From Sphaerisporangium perillae (lineage in GTDB: Bacteria; Actinomycetota; Actinomycetes; Streptosporangiales; Streptosporangiaceae): a DNA stretch of 64,000 nt. Numbering within the stretch: position 1 is the stretch's first letter; each line of letters opens with the position of its first letter. The stretch is from assembly GCF_023276435.1 (NCBI RefSeq), contig NZ_JALLPO010000002.1, positions 307,409 to 371,408 of the forward strand, in the 5' to 3' direction. Shown here in pieces: positions 26,102-34,568 of the stretch. The position numbers and the translations under genes were made by a program. The notes beneath the pieces were generated by a model. The model was not told where the DNA came from and did no database searches. It was given only the letters and a program-made list of their open reading frames with translations.

Positions 26102-26287
26102 ATGAGCGCTCAGAGTGGTAGCCGCGTCTTCCGGTCCCTTATCTTCATCGTCGCCATCGGCGATATGGAGGCCATCGGCGCCTTCTCGAGCGCCACGTCC
26201 ACTCCGCGGCTTTCCCAACTGTCAGGGCCGGGCATTCCGCGTCGCCGCGTGATGGCGGGATCCGGCGGCAACACGCCCTGGGGCTGA
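26102..26287 (+). CDS. 61-residue small protein, unknown; possible precursor or signalling peptide
   Basis: The ATG at 26102 follows AGGTCAGGGAAA. The frame has about 80% G or C at third positions, reaching nearly 100% over residues 8-33, so it looks genuinely coded despite its low-G+C surroundings. The peptide starts MSAQSGSRVFRSLIFIVAIG, has a hydrophobic stretch at 12-20, a Ser/Thr-rich middle (AFSSATSTP), a basic PRRR and a Gly-rich tail ending GGNTPWG. There is no Cys. It sits 426 bp upstream of a SARP gene. No maturation enzyme is adjacent. I do not recognise the family. Confidence 0.5.
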   Translation: MSAQSGSRVFRSLIFIVAIGDMEAIGAFSSATSTPRLSQLSGPGIPRRRVMAGSGGNTPWG

Positions 26288-26713
26288 GCATCGCCGGCGA
26301 TGTCGCGCCTTGCCTGCCGGCCTCGCCTGAAACGTCCACATCCGGCCACGCCGTTCACCGAACGTTCCGACAGAGCCCGTAAAAATCGCCCACAACGGGA
26401 CATAACACAGACTGGATCATTGCCCGCAACCACGAACTGGTTGCATACGCAAATGACCATACGAGTTCGGAAAGTATTCGTAGACTCTCTATAGCCCCGA
26501 ACCTCTTATAGTAGTACGATCCAGACATAAGTGACATCGCCATATGTAACCAGCTCGCGTCCGACAGTATCAACGCGAGTCCCGTTACAGGCCGACCAAT
26601 GCGATGTCAACTATGGGGGCGGATCTCCTGGCGCCACGCATCTGTATACCTCTCGCATCGGAGGGTGATCAAACTTCCGGGATGGGCCGCGAGCTTTCTT
26701 GCGAGGAGATGCA
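26288..26713. other. A+T-rich upstream region of the SARP gene
   Basis: About 425 bp with the lowest G+C of the window. It contains an inverted repeat GCAACC-N7-GGTTGC (26426-26444), several TATA-like steps around 26490-26520 and GAACGTTC near 26359. It is likely a complex promoter region. An open frame on the minus strand here lacks codon bias and a ribosome-binding site. Confidence 0.45.
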
Positions 26714-29700
26714 GTGCAATTCGCGATTCTGGGAGCGCTTGAGGCGGCTGCCGCCGATCGGCGGCTGGATCTCGGGGGGATCAGGCAGCAGATCGTGCTC
26801 GCCGTCCTTCTCCTCGACGCCAACCGGGTGGTCACCATCGGCCGGCTCATGGAGGCGATCTACGGCGACGAGCCGCCCACCACCGCCCGCGCCCAGGTGC
26901 AGATCTGCATCTCCTCACTCCGGCGGCTCTTCGCCGCCAACGGCAGCCCGGACATCATCTCCACGCAGTCGCTGGGGTACTCCATCCGGGTCGCCGCCGA
27001 CCAGATAGACGCGCAGCGCTTCGAGAGCCTGGTCCTGCGGGCCCGGCGCGCCCGCGAGAGCCGCAACGTCAACGAGGCGATACGGCACTATCGCGAGGCC
27101 CTGTCGCTGTGGCGCGGGCCTGCCCTCGACGGCATCGAGAGCAGGCTCGTGCAGTCGGCGGCCGGCAGGCTGACCGAGAACCGCATCACGGCCAACGAGG
27201 ACTGCATCCAGCTTGAGCTGGATCTCGGCCGGCACCACGAGCTGGTGGGCGAGCTGACCGAGCTCACCGAGGAGCATCCCCTCCGCGAACGGCTCCGCGG
27301 CCTGCTCATGACGGCTCTGTACCGTTCGGGACGGCAGGCCGAGGCCTTGCAGGTCTACCGCAACGCCCGCCGCACGATGATCGAAGAGCTGGGCATCGAG
27401 CCCAACGAGCGCCTGCAGCAGCTCGAGCACGCCATCCTCACCTCCGACGAGAGCCTCGCCGCCCCGCCGCAGCCCCCCGACAGGGCCGACCCGCAGGCGG
27501 CGGCCCCGGCGGTGCCCAACGTCCCAGGGATGCTCCCGACCGACATCGCCGACTTCACCGGCCGCACCAAGCAGGTCGAGGACATCCGGCAGCGCCTGAT
27601 GCTGGCCTCGGAGGACCGCTCGCGCTTCGCCGTGCCCATCATCGTGATCGTCGGCAAGCCCGGCGTCGGGAAGACCACCATCGCCGTCCACGCCTCCCAC
27701 GCCGTCGGCGAACGCTTCCCGCACGGGCAGCTCTTCGCCGACCTGCACGGCGCGGCGTCCCGTCCCACCAGCCCCATGCAGGTGCTGGAGCGGTTCCTGC
27801 GGGTCCTCGGCGTGGCCGGCACCGCGATACCCGACGGCCTGGAGGAGCGCGCGGAGATGTACCGCGCGCTGCTCGCCGACCGCAAGATGCTGATCGTGCT
27901 GGACGACGCCGGCAGCGAGAGCCAGGTCCTGCCGCTGCTGCCCGGCAGCCCCTCCTCCGCCGTGATCATGACGAGCAGGAGCCGGCTGGCGGGGCTCGCC
28001 GGCGCCGTCCACGTCGACGTGGAGATCTTCGACTCCGACCAGTCGGTGAACCTGCTGTCCCGCATCGCCGGCATCGAGCGGGTGCAGTCGGAGATCGAGG
28101 CCGCCGAGGCCCTGGCAGAGCTGTGCGGTCACCTGCCGCTCGCGCTGCGCATCGCCGGCGCGCGCCTGTCGGCCCGCCAGCACTGGAGCATCGAGCAGCT
28201 CGTGAGCCGCCTGGAGGACGAGACGCGGCGGCTCGACGAGCTCAAGCACGGCGAGATGGGGATCCGCGCCAGCATCTCCCTCACCTACGACAGCGTCAGC
28301 GAGGACGCCCGCCGGCTGTTCCGCCGGCTGACGGTGCTGGACTCCCAGATCTTCTCCGCCTGGGTGAGCGCGGCCCTGCTGGACCAGCCCCTGGCCATCG
28401 CCCAGGACCTGCTGGACGACCTGGCCGACGCCCAGCTCATCGAGACCACCGGCGTCGGGTACGGCGTGCACAGCCAGTACCGCTTCCACGACCTCATCCG
28501 CGTGTTCGCCCGCGAGCGCCTCGCCGCAGAGGAGTCGCCGGCGGACCGCAACGCGGCGCTCGGGCGCGTCCTCGGCGGGCTGCTCTTCCTCGCCGAGGCC
28601 GCCCACCGCCGCGAGTACGGCGGGGACTACGTGCAGATCCACAGCGACGCGCCCCACTGGCCGCTCCCGGCCAAACTGGTCGACCAGCTGGTCGCCGCGC
28701 CCCTGCAGTGGTACGAGCGTGAACGCTCGATGCTCGTGTCGGGCATACGGCAGGCGGCCCAGGCGGGCTTCGTCGCCCTGTGCTGGGATCTGGCGATCAG
28801 CTCGGTGACGCTCTTCGAGTCGCGGGTCTACCTCGACGACTGGCGGGAGACCCACCAGGTGGCGCTGATGGCGGCCCGGCAGGCGCAGGACAAGCGCGGG
28901 CAGGCGGCCATGCTCTACTCCCGGGGCTCGCTGTACATCACCGAGCAGCGGTTCGGCGACGCGCGCTGCGACTTCGAGGCGGCGGTCCAGCTGTTCGAGG
29001 AGATCGGCGACACCCAAGGGACGGCCCTGGTCATCCGCAACATCGGCTTCCTGGACCGGCTGAGCGGGCGCTTCGCCGACTCCGAGTCGCACTACCGTCG
29101 CGCTCTGGCGATCTTCCGCGGCAACGGCGACCAGGTCGCCTCGGCGTACGTGCTGCACAACCTCGCCCAGCTGCGGCTGGAGTTCGACGACCTGCCCGGC
29201 GCGCAGCTGCTGCTGTCGGAGGCCCTGGAGCTCAGCCGCAGCAGCGGCAGCAGGCGGGTCGAGGCCCAGGTGCTGCACCGGATCGGCCACACCTACCTGC
29301 AGTCCGACCAGCCGGCGCTGGCGGTCGAGGTGTTCGACGAGGCGCTCGCGGCCGTGCGCAACATCGGCGACCCCACCGGCGAGGCGTACGCCCTGCACGG
29401 GCTCGGCATCGCGCGGCTGCGGCGGGGCGAGCTGGCGGAGTCCGAGAGCGCGCTCAACCGCGCCCTGATGCTGGCGAGCGCGTCCAGCGAGCACATGGTC
29501 GAGGCGCGGGCGCAGCTCGGGCTGGGCGAGCTGGCCATGGCCAGGGACGACGGGCCCCAGGCGGTCATCCACCTGGAACAGGCGCTCTCGCTGTTCCGGC
29601 AGATGCACATGCCGCTGCAGGAGGCACGGACCCTGATCAGGCTCAGCGACGCCCAGCAGGCGGCCGGGGACGTCGAGGCCGCGCAGGACTCGCTGGCCCA

Positions 29701-29788
29701 GGCGCTCACGCTGACCGACAAGATGGACGCCCCGGTGGCCCAGCAGATGCGCGGCCAGCTCACCCAGCGGCTCGGCGAGCAGACCTAG
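26714..29788 (+). CDS. SARP/AfsR-family regulator with NB-ARC and TPR domains
   Basis: 1,024 residues. The N-terminal OmpR-type DNA-binding domain (VQFAILGALEA...QQIVLAVLLL...SLGYSIRV) and BTAD (residues about 100-250, ending RTMIEELGIEPNERLQQLE) are classic SARP. An NB-ARC ATPase follows with Walker A IVGKPGVGKTT, LIVLDDAGSESQV and a GLPL-like GHLPLALRIAG. TPR repeats fill the rest. AfsR-type proteins activate secondary metabolism. The GTG at 26714 is chosen because GAGGAG precedes it by 5-6 bases; an upstream TTG at 26699 has no such site. Its stop overlaps the convergent GAF-PucR gene by 3 bases. Confidence 0.9.
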   Translation: MQFAILGALEAAAADRRLDLGGIRQQIVLAVLLLDANRVVTIGRLMEAIYGDEPPTTARAQVQICISSLRRLFAANGSPDIISTQSLGYSIRVAADQIDAQRFESLVLRARRARESRNVNEAIRHYREALSLWRGPALDGIESRLVQSAAGRLTENRITANEDCIQLELDLGRHHELVGELTELTEEHPLRERLRGLLMTALYRSGRQAEALQVYRNARRTMIEELGIEPNERLQQLEHAILTSDESLAAPPQPPDRADPQAAAPAVPNVPGMLPTDIADFTGRTKQVEDIRQRLMLASEDRSRFAVPIIVIVGKPGVGKTTIAVHASHAVGERFPHGQLFADLHGAASRPTSPMQVLERFLRVLGVAGTAIPDGLEERAEMYRALLADRKMLIVLDDAGSESQVLPLLPGSPSSAVIMTSRSRLAGLAGAVHVDVEIFDSDQSVNLLSRIAGIERVQSEIEAAEALAELCGHLPLALRIAGARLSARQHWSIEQLVSRLEDETRRLDELKHGEMGIRASISLTYDSVSEDARRLFRRLTVLDSQIFSAWVSAALLDQPLAIAQDLLDDLADAQLIETTGVGYGVHSQYRFHDLIRVFARERLAAEESPADRNAALGRVLGGLLFLAEAAHRREYGGDYVQIHSDAPHWPLPAKLVDQLVAAPLQWYERERSMLVSGIRQAAQAGFVALCWDLAISSVTLFESRVYLDDWRETHQVALMAARQAQDKRGQAAMLYSRGSLYITEQRFGDARCDFEAAVQLFEEIGDTQGTALVIRNIGFLDRLSGRFADSESHYRRALAIFRGNGDQVASAYVLHNLAQLRLEFDDLPGAQLLLSEALELSRSSGSRRVEAQVLHRIGHTYLQSDQPALAVEVFDEALAAVRNIGDPTGEAYALHGLGIARLRRGELAESESALNRALMLASASSEHMVEARAQLGLGELAMARDDGPQAVIHLEQALSLFRQMHMPLQEARTLIRLSDAQQAAGDVEAAQDSLAQALTLTDKMDAPVAQQMRGQLTQRLGEQT

Positions 29789-31701
29789 GGCCGCTCCCCT
29801 TGCGGGCGCAGCCGGTTCAGGCGGAGGGCGAGCTGGATCTCAAGGGCGCGCTCGGGTGACTGCCAGCCCTCGCCGAGCAGCCTCCCCACCCGGTCCAGGC
29901 GCTGGGTGACGGTGTTGACGTGGATGTGCAGGCGCTCGGCGGTCCGCGACAGGCTGGACCCGGCGCCGAAGTAGGTCTCCAGGGTCTGGACGAGCGCGGT
30001 GCCGCGGCGCCGGTCGTAGGCCAGGACGGGCCCGATGGCCGCCTCAAGGAATCCGCCGACGTCCCGGTCGCGCCCGATGAGCAGGCCGACGAAGCCCAGC
30101 TCGTCGCTGCTCGCCCCCTCGCCGTCGCGTCCAAGCGACAGCAGGGCCTCCGCGCACCGCCGGGCCTCGCGGTAGGCCTCCGCCACGGCGGCCGGCCCGT
30201 GAACCGGGCCCGCCGCCCCCGCGGTGACCGGGGTGCCGAGCGAGGCGCCGAGCTCCCTGGCGACCCGCCGCGCCGCCGCGGCGGGGTCGACGCCGGGCAG
30301 CAGCAGGATGGTCTCCTCACCACGCGCGGCCACCAGCCCGTGGCGGGAGGCGGCGTCGGAGGACGCCCAGAACACCGTGCGCTGGGCCGAGACCGGCTCC
30401 TGCGCGCTGTGCCTGGCGACCACCAGGGTGTGCGGGGCGTCGAGGTCCACGCCGAGGAGCCGCGCCCTGCCGTACAGCGCGTCAGAGTGGACGATCCTGC
30501 CGGTGAGCAGGTCGTCCAGGAGCTCGCCGCGCACCCGGCCCTCGGCCGCGGCGGCGGTGCGGCGGAACAGCATGAGCAGCGCGGTGACCAGGGCCGCTCG
30601 TTCCAGGATCCGCTGGTCGGCGCCGGAGACCTCGTCGGGTGTGCGCAGCACCAGCGTGCCGAGGTTCTCCGGGCCGGAGGCGACCGAGGCCACCCACAGG
30701 TCGCCGCGCTGGACGGTCCTGCCGAGCTGCCGGGAGGCGGCGGCCGCGGCGGCGACCTCGTTCTCGTCCAGCTCGCCGGCGGAGCCGACGGCGGCCAGGC
30801 GCCGGCCGTCGGCGTCGAACACGACGATCGCGCCGCCGAGGATGTCGGTGACCACGGCCGCGACGTCCTCGACCCCGCCGCCGCGCACGACCAGGCCGGT
30901 CATGCGGTCGTGGGCCTGCGCGGCCCGCTCGACGGCGGTGCTGCGCGCCTGCAGGAGCCGGTTGGCGGCGCTGAGCTCGCCGAGCGCCGTGCGGGTCTCC
31001 TCCAGCAGGCGGGCGTTGTCCAGGGCGACGGCGGCGTGCGCGCCGAGCGAGGCGAGCAGCGCCACCTCCTCCTGGGCGAAGGGGCGCGCGCTGCGGTTGG
31101 CGGCGAACAGCACGCCGATGATCTGGGCGCCCAGCCGCATCGGCACCCCGAGGATGGCGACCAGCGCCTCCTCCTTGACGGCGACGTCGATGTGGGTGCG
31201 GTGCCGGAACCGCTCGTCGGCGAAGTAGTCGGGGCTGGCGTAGGGCGTGCCGGTCTGGGCGACCAGGCCGCCGAGCCCGGCGCCCATCGGCAGGCGCAGC
31301 TCCCGGAAGGCGGCCGACACCGAGCCGTCGGTGACCCGCATGTAGGTGTCGCCGCGGTCGGCGTCGTGCAGCGTCATGTAGGAGATGTCGGCGTGGAGCA
31401 GCCTGCGGGCGCGCCGGACGATCGCCTCGAGCACGGCCCCCACGTCGCGCAGCCCGGCCAGGTCGCCGGCCGTCTCGAACAGGGCGGACAGCTCGGCCTC
31501 GCGGCGGGAACGGTGCTCCAGCAGGGCGCGCACGCGCAGCGCGGCGAGCTTGGCCTGGTCGAGCTCGGCGAGCACCTCCGGGGCGGCGCCGGCGGCGCGC
31601 GCCTCGACCAGCGGGGCCTCGAACTCCACTGGAGCGGCCTCGCGGGCGAGCAGGTCGAGAAAGACGGTGCAGCTCATGGGGTTTATTGTCCCCTTGATCA
31701 C
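29785..31701 (-). CDS. GAF-domain PucR-type transcriptional regulator
   Basis: 638 residues. A GAF domain occupies roughly residues 60-215 (VLEAIVRRARRLLHADISYM, LPMGAGLGGLVAQTG). A GGDEF-like PucR middle domain follows, and a C-terminal PucR helix-turn-helix (LVQTLETYFGAGSSLSRTAE, HIHVNTVTQRLDRVGRLLG). This family controls catabolic operons in response to small ligands. It is the last gene of the hydroxybutyrate dehydrogenase/ABC transporter unit, 72 bp after the dehydrogenase, and probably regulates it. A GTG at 31701 (GGGGGA upstream) and an ATG at 31677 are both possible starts; a small GGGG/CCCC hairpin lies between them. Confidence 0.85.
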   Translation of the reverse strand: MIKGTINPMSCTVFLDLLAREAAPVEFEAPLVEARAAGAAPEVLAELDQAKLAALRVRALLEHRSRREAELSALFETAGDLAGLRDVGAVLEAIVRRARRLLHADISYMTLHDADRGDTYMRVTDGSVSAAFRELRLPMGAGLGGLVAQTGTPYASPDYFADERFRHRTHIDVAVKEEALVAILGVPMRLGAQIIGVLFAANRSARPFAQEEVALLASLGAHAAVALDNARLLEETRTALGELSAANRLLQARSTAVERAAQAHDRMTGLVVRGGGVEDVAAVVTDILGGAIVVFDADGRRLAAVGSAGELDENEVAAAAAASRQLGRTVQRGDLWVASVASGPENLGTLVLRTPDEVSGADQRILERAALVTALLMLFRRTAAAAEGRVRGELLDDLLTGRIVHSDALYGRARLLGVDLDAPHTLVVARHSAQEPVSAQRTVFWASSDAASRHGLVAARGEETILLLPGVDPAAAARRVARELGASLGTPVTAGAAGPVHGPAAVAEAYREARRCAEALLSLGRDGEGASSDELGFVGLLIGRDRDVGGFLEAAIGPVLAYDRRRGTALVQTLETYFGAGSSLSRTAERLHIHVNTVTQRLDRVGRLLGEGWQSPERALEIQLALRLNRLRPQGERP

Positions 31702-31773
31702 GATTTATCCCCCGATGCGTTGACCGGCGCGCCGCGGACGCCGGCGCGGCCCCGGACACCTCCTGTGTGCGTC

Positions 31774-32559
31774 CTAGTGGGCCGTCCACCCACCGTCGAT
31801 GGTGAGGGAGGCGCCGGTGATCATCGACGCCTGCGGCGAGCACAGGTAGGCGACCGCCTCGGCGACCTCCTCCGGCTCGATGAGGCGCCGGACGGCCGCC
31901 GGGGCGAGCATGATCTGCTCGACCACCTCATCGGGGGGAAGGTCGTGGACGCGGGCCTGGTCGGCTATCTGCTCCTCCACCAGCGGGGTACGGACGTAGG
32001 CGGGGTTCACGCAGTTGGAGGTGACGCCGTGCGCGGCCCCCTCCAGGGCGATCACCTTGGACAGGCCCTCGAGGGCGTGCTTGGCGGTGACGTAGGCGAC
32101 CTTGTACGGCGACGCGCGCAGCCCGTGCACCGAGGAGATGTTGACCACCCGGCCCCAGCCGCGCTCGTACATGCCCGGCAGGGCCCGCCTGGCCAGGCGG
32201 AAGGGCGCCTCGACCATGATCTTCATGATGGCGGCGAACATCTCCGGCGGGAACTCGGTGATCGGTGCGACGTGCTGGAAGCCGGCGTTGTTGACCAGGA
32301 TGTCCACCCCGCCGCAGTCGAGCGCGTCGACCGCGGCCATGTCGGTCAGGTCGGCGGTCAGTGCCAGCCCGCCGATCTCGCCGGCGGCCTCGCGGGCCTC
32401 CTGTTCGCGGACGTCGAGGATGACGACCTGCGCTCCCGCGCCGGCCAGCCGCCGGGCGCAGGCCCTGCCGATGCCGCTGGCTCCGCCGGTCACCAGTGCC
32501 CGCCGGCCGGTCAGATCCACCCCGGCTACCTGCCCGGCGGTCACGCTCGTTGAAACCAC
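31774..32559 (-). CDS. 3-hydroxybutyrate dehydrogenase (SDR family)
   Basis: 261 residues. Short-chain dehydrogenase with NAD-binding TGGASGIG, NNAG, and a catalytic Ser-Tyr-Lys (ISSVHGLRASPYK, YVTAK). The stretches NISSVHGL, CVNPAYVRTPLVE and VEQIMLAPAAVRRLIEPEEV are those of 3-hydroxybutyrate dehydrogenases, which oxidise (R)-3-hydroxybutyrate to acetoacetate. The GTG at 32559 has AGGAG upstream. It follows livM by 64 bp and links the transporter to hydroxy-acid catabolism. Confidence 0.88.
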   Translation of the reverse strand: MVSTSVTAGQVAGVDLTGRRALVTGGASGIGRACARRLAGAGAQVVILDVREQEAREAAGEIGGLALTADLTDMAAVDALDCGGVDILVNNAGFQHVAPITEFPPEMFAAIMKIMVEAPFRLARRALPGMYERGWGRVVNISSVHGLRASPYKVAYVTAKHALEGLSKVIALEGAAHGVTSNCVNPAYVRTPLVEEQIADQARVHDLPPDEVVEQIMLAPAAVRRLIEPEEVAEAVAYLCSPQASMITGASLTIDGGWTAH

Positions 32560-32623
32560 AGCGAATGCTCCTAGAAGTACATGAATGCGGCGAGCTACCT
32601 CGAACAGGACCAGGGGCCGGCGG

Positions 32624-33640
32624 CTACACCGGCGAGCCGACGTCCTCGGAACGGCTGGGTGCGCCGTTCGGCGCGTCCCCGGAGCCGGGCTTCCCCGGGC
32701 CGCGGCCGGAACGCGCCTGGAGCAGGTCGCGCGCCGTCCCCCAGATGCCCCGCCGGAACACGAGCACGATGATCACGAAGATCGTCCCGGTGACGATGCC
32801 GATGCCGTCGAATCCGGCGGTCACCAGATAGTCGTTGAGCTCCACGACCAGGGCCGCGCCGATCACGCCGCCCCACAGCGTGCCGATGCCGCCGAGGACG
32901 ACCATCATCACCACCTGGCCTGAGGTGGTCCAGTAGACGCTCTCCAGCGAGGCGAACCCGTGGCCGATCGCGAAGAGCCCGCCGGCCAGCCCGGAAAGCG
33001 CGGCCGACAGCACGAACGCCAGCAGCCGGTAGCGGTCGACCGGGTAGCCCAGGGCCTGCGCCCGCGCCGGGTTGTCCCTGATGGAGGCGAGCACCCTGCC
33101 GAACGGCGATCGCACGATGCGCCACACCGCTACGAACCCGGCCAGGACCAGGGGCAGACCTGCGTAGTAGAACAGGAACGAGTCCGACAGGTCCAGGCCG
33201 AACAGCTCGCGCGGCACTCCCTGCAGGCCGTTCTCCCCGCCGGTCAGGTCGCGCCACTGGTTGACGACGAAGTAGACCATCTGGGCGAAGGCCAGGGTGA
33301 CCATCGCGAAGTAGATGCCGTGCAGCCGTACCGACAGGTAGCCGATGGGCAGGGCGAGCACGGCGGCGAACGCCGCGCCGCCGAGCACGGCGACCGGGAA
33401 GGGCAGCCCGCTGTGCACCGCGATGAGGCCGGCGACGTAGGCGGCGCCGCCCCAGAACGCGGCGTGCCCGAAGGACAGCAGCCCGGTGAAGCCGAGCAGC
33501 AGGTCCAGCGCCGCGGCGAACAGCGCCCAGCAGGCGATGTCGAGCGCGACCGGAGGGTAGACCATCCAGGGCAGCGCCAGGGCGAGGAACAGCCCGGCGA
33601 CGAGCAGGAGCGGCCTCGCGGCCAGCCGGGAAAGGATCAC
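32624..33640 (-). CDS. livM: Branched-chain-type ABC transporter permease LivM
   Basis: 338 residues with about nine hydrophobic segments and the LivM signature GFTGLLSFGHAAFWGGAAYVAG. EAA-like contacts to the ATPases are seen in FGRVLASIRDNPARAQALGY. The C-terminal 25 residues are hydrophilic and Gly/Ser/Pro-rich. The GTG at 33640 shares a GTGA overlap with the livH stop, with GAGGAG upstream. It forms the membrane channel with LivH. Confidence 0.9.
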   Translation of the reverse strand: MILSRLAARPLLLVAGLFLALALPWMVYPPVALDIACWALFAAALDLLLGFTGLLSFGHAAFWGGAAYVAGLIAVHSGLPFPVAVLGGAAFAAVLALPIGYLSVRLHGIYFAMVTLAFAQMVYFVVNQWRDLTGGENGLQGVPRELFGLDLSDSFLFYYAGLPLVLAGFVAVWRIVRSPFGRVLASIRDNPARAQALGYPVDRYRLLAFVLSAALSGLAGGLFAIGHGFASLESVYWTTSGQVVMMVVLGGIGTLWGGVIGAALVVELNDYLVTAGFDGIGIVTGTIFVIIVLVFRRGIWGTARDLLQARSGRGPGKPGSGDAPNGAPSRSEDVGSPV

Positions 33641-34500
33641 GACGGCGACTCCTCGCGTCCGAACAGGCCGGCCGGCCGCCAGAGCAGCACGACGGCCATC
33701 AGGATGAACACCAGCGTCTGCGACAGGGCGGGTACGTAGAGGTTGCCCAGCGCCGAGACCAGCCCGATGGCGAACCCCGCCGCCACCGAGCCGAAGATCG
33801 AGCCGAGGCCGCCGATGACCACGACCGCGAAGACCGTGATGATCAGATCGGCGCCCATCAGCGGGTTGACCGCGCGCATCGGGGCGGCGAGCACGCCCGC
33901 CAGCCCGGCCAGCGCGATGCCGAAGCCGAAGACCGGCGTCACCCAGCGCCCGACGTCGATGCCGAGCGAGCGCGTCAGCTCCGGCCGCTCGGTCGCCGCC
34001 CGGACGATCATGCCAACGCGGGTGCGGGTCAGGACGAGCCAGACCACCACGCAGACGACCAGGGAGAGGGCCAGCACGAACACCTGGTAGGCGGGGTAGG
34101 TGAACAGCCCGAGGTCCACCGTGCCGGACAGCAGCTCCGGCCGGGGGTAGGGCTGTGACTGCACTCCGTACTCCCGCTTGACCAGGTCCTGCAGGACCAG
34201 CGCGAGCCCGAAGGTGAACAGGAAGTTGTACAGCGGGTCCAGCGGCGAGAGCCTGCGGATGAACAGCCGCTCCAGCAGGGTGCCCGCCACGCCGAGCACG
34301 ACGGGGACCACCACCAGCGCGACCCAGAAGTTCACGCCGAAGGAGTCGAGCAGCACATAGGAGCCGAACGCGCCGAGCATGTAGAAGGCACCGTGGGCGA
34401 AGTTGACGACGCCCAGCATGCCGAAGATGACGGCGAGGCCCAGGGCGAGCAGGGCGTAGAAGGCGCCACCCACCAGGCCGTTGAACGCCTGTTGGAGCAC
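33637..34500 (-). CDS. livH: Branched-chain-type ABC transporter permease LivH
   Basis: 287 residues, multi-pass, with the LivH signature LALGLAVIFGMLGVVNFAHG and the cytoplasmic loop TRTRVGMIVRAATERPELTRSLGID. The GTG at 34500 is preferred over an upstream TTG at 34512 because GGAGG sits 5 bases before it. It couples to livM through a 4-bp overlap and lies 68 bp after the binding-protein gene. Confidence 0.9.
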   Translation of the reverse strand: MLQQAFNGLVGGAFYALLALGLAVIFGMLGVVNFAHGAFYMLGAFGSYVLLDSFGVNFWVALVVVPVVLGVAGTLLERLFIRRLSPLDPLYNFLFTFGLALVLQDLVKREYGVQSQPYPRPELLSGTVDLGLFTYPAYQVFVLALSLVVCVVVWLVLTRTRVGMIVRAATERPELTRSLGIDVGRWVTPVFGFGIALAGLAGVLAAPMRAVNPLMGADLIITVFAVVVIGGLGSIFGSVAAGFAIGLVSALGNLYVPALSQTLVFILMAVVLLWRPAGLFGREESPS

Positions 34501-34568
34501 GGTGACCTCCAAGGGACGGCCGGCGGGGACGGGTGTCCCCGCCGGTGGGGACTGAGCGGGGTGCGCGC

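Noticed and set aside
26102..26287. Lasso or lanthipeptide precursor
   Set aside because: There is no Cys, no typical leader motif and no cyclase, protease or dehydratase gene in the window, so only 'unknown small peptide' is supported.
26355..26573. A 72-codon minus-strand frame in the SARP upstream region with a protein-like composition
   Set aside because: It begins with TTG, has no ribosome-binding site and no third-position G+C bias, so it is probably chance in A+T-richer DNA.
25598..26713. Site of a mobile element or attachment site
   Set aside because: The G+C drop suggested transfer, but no transposase, integrase, tRNA or terminal repeats are present.
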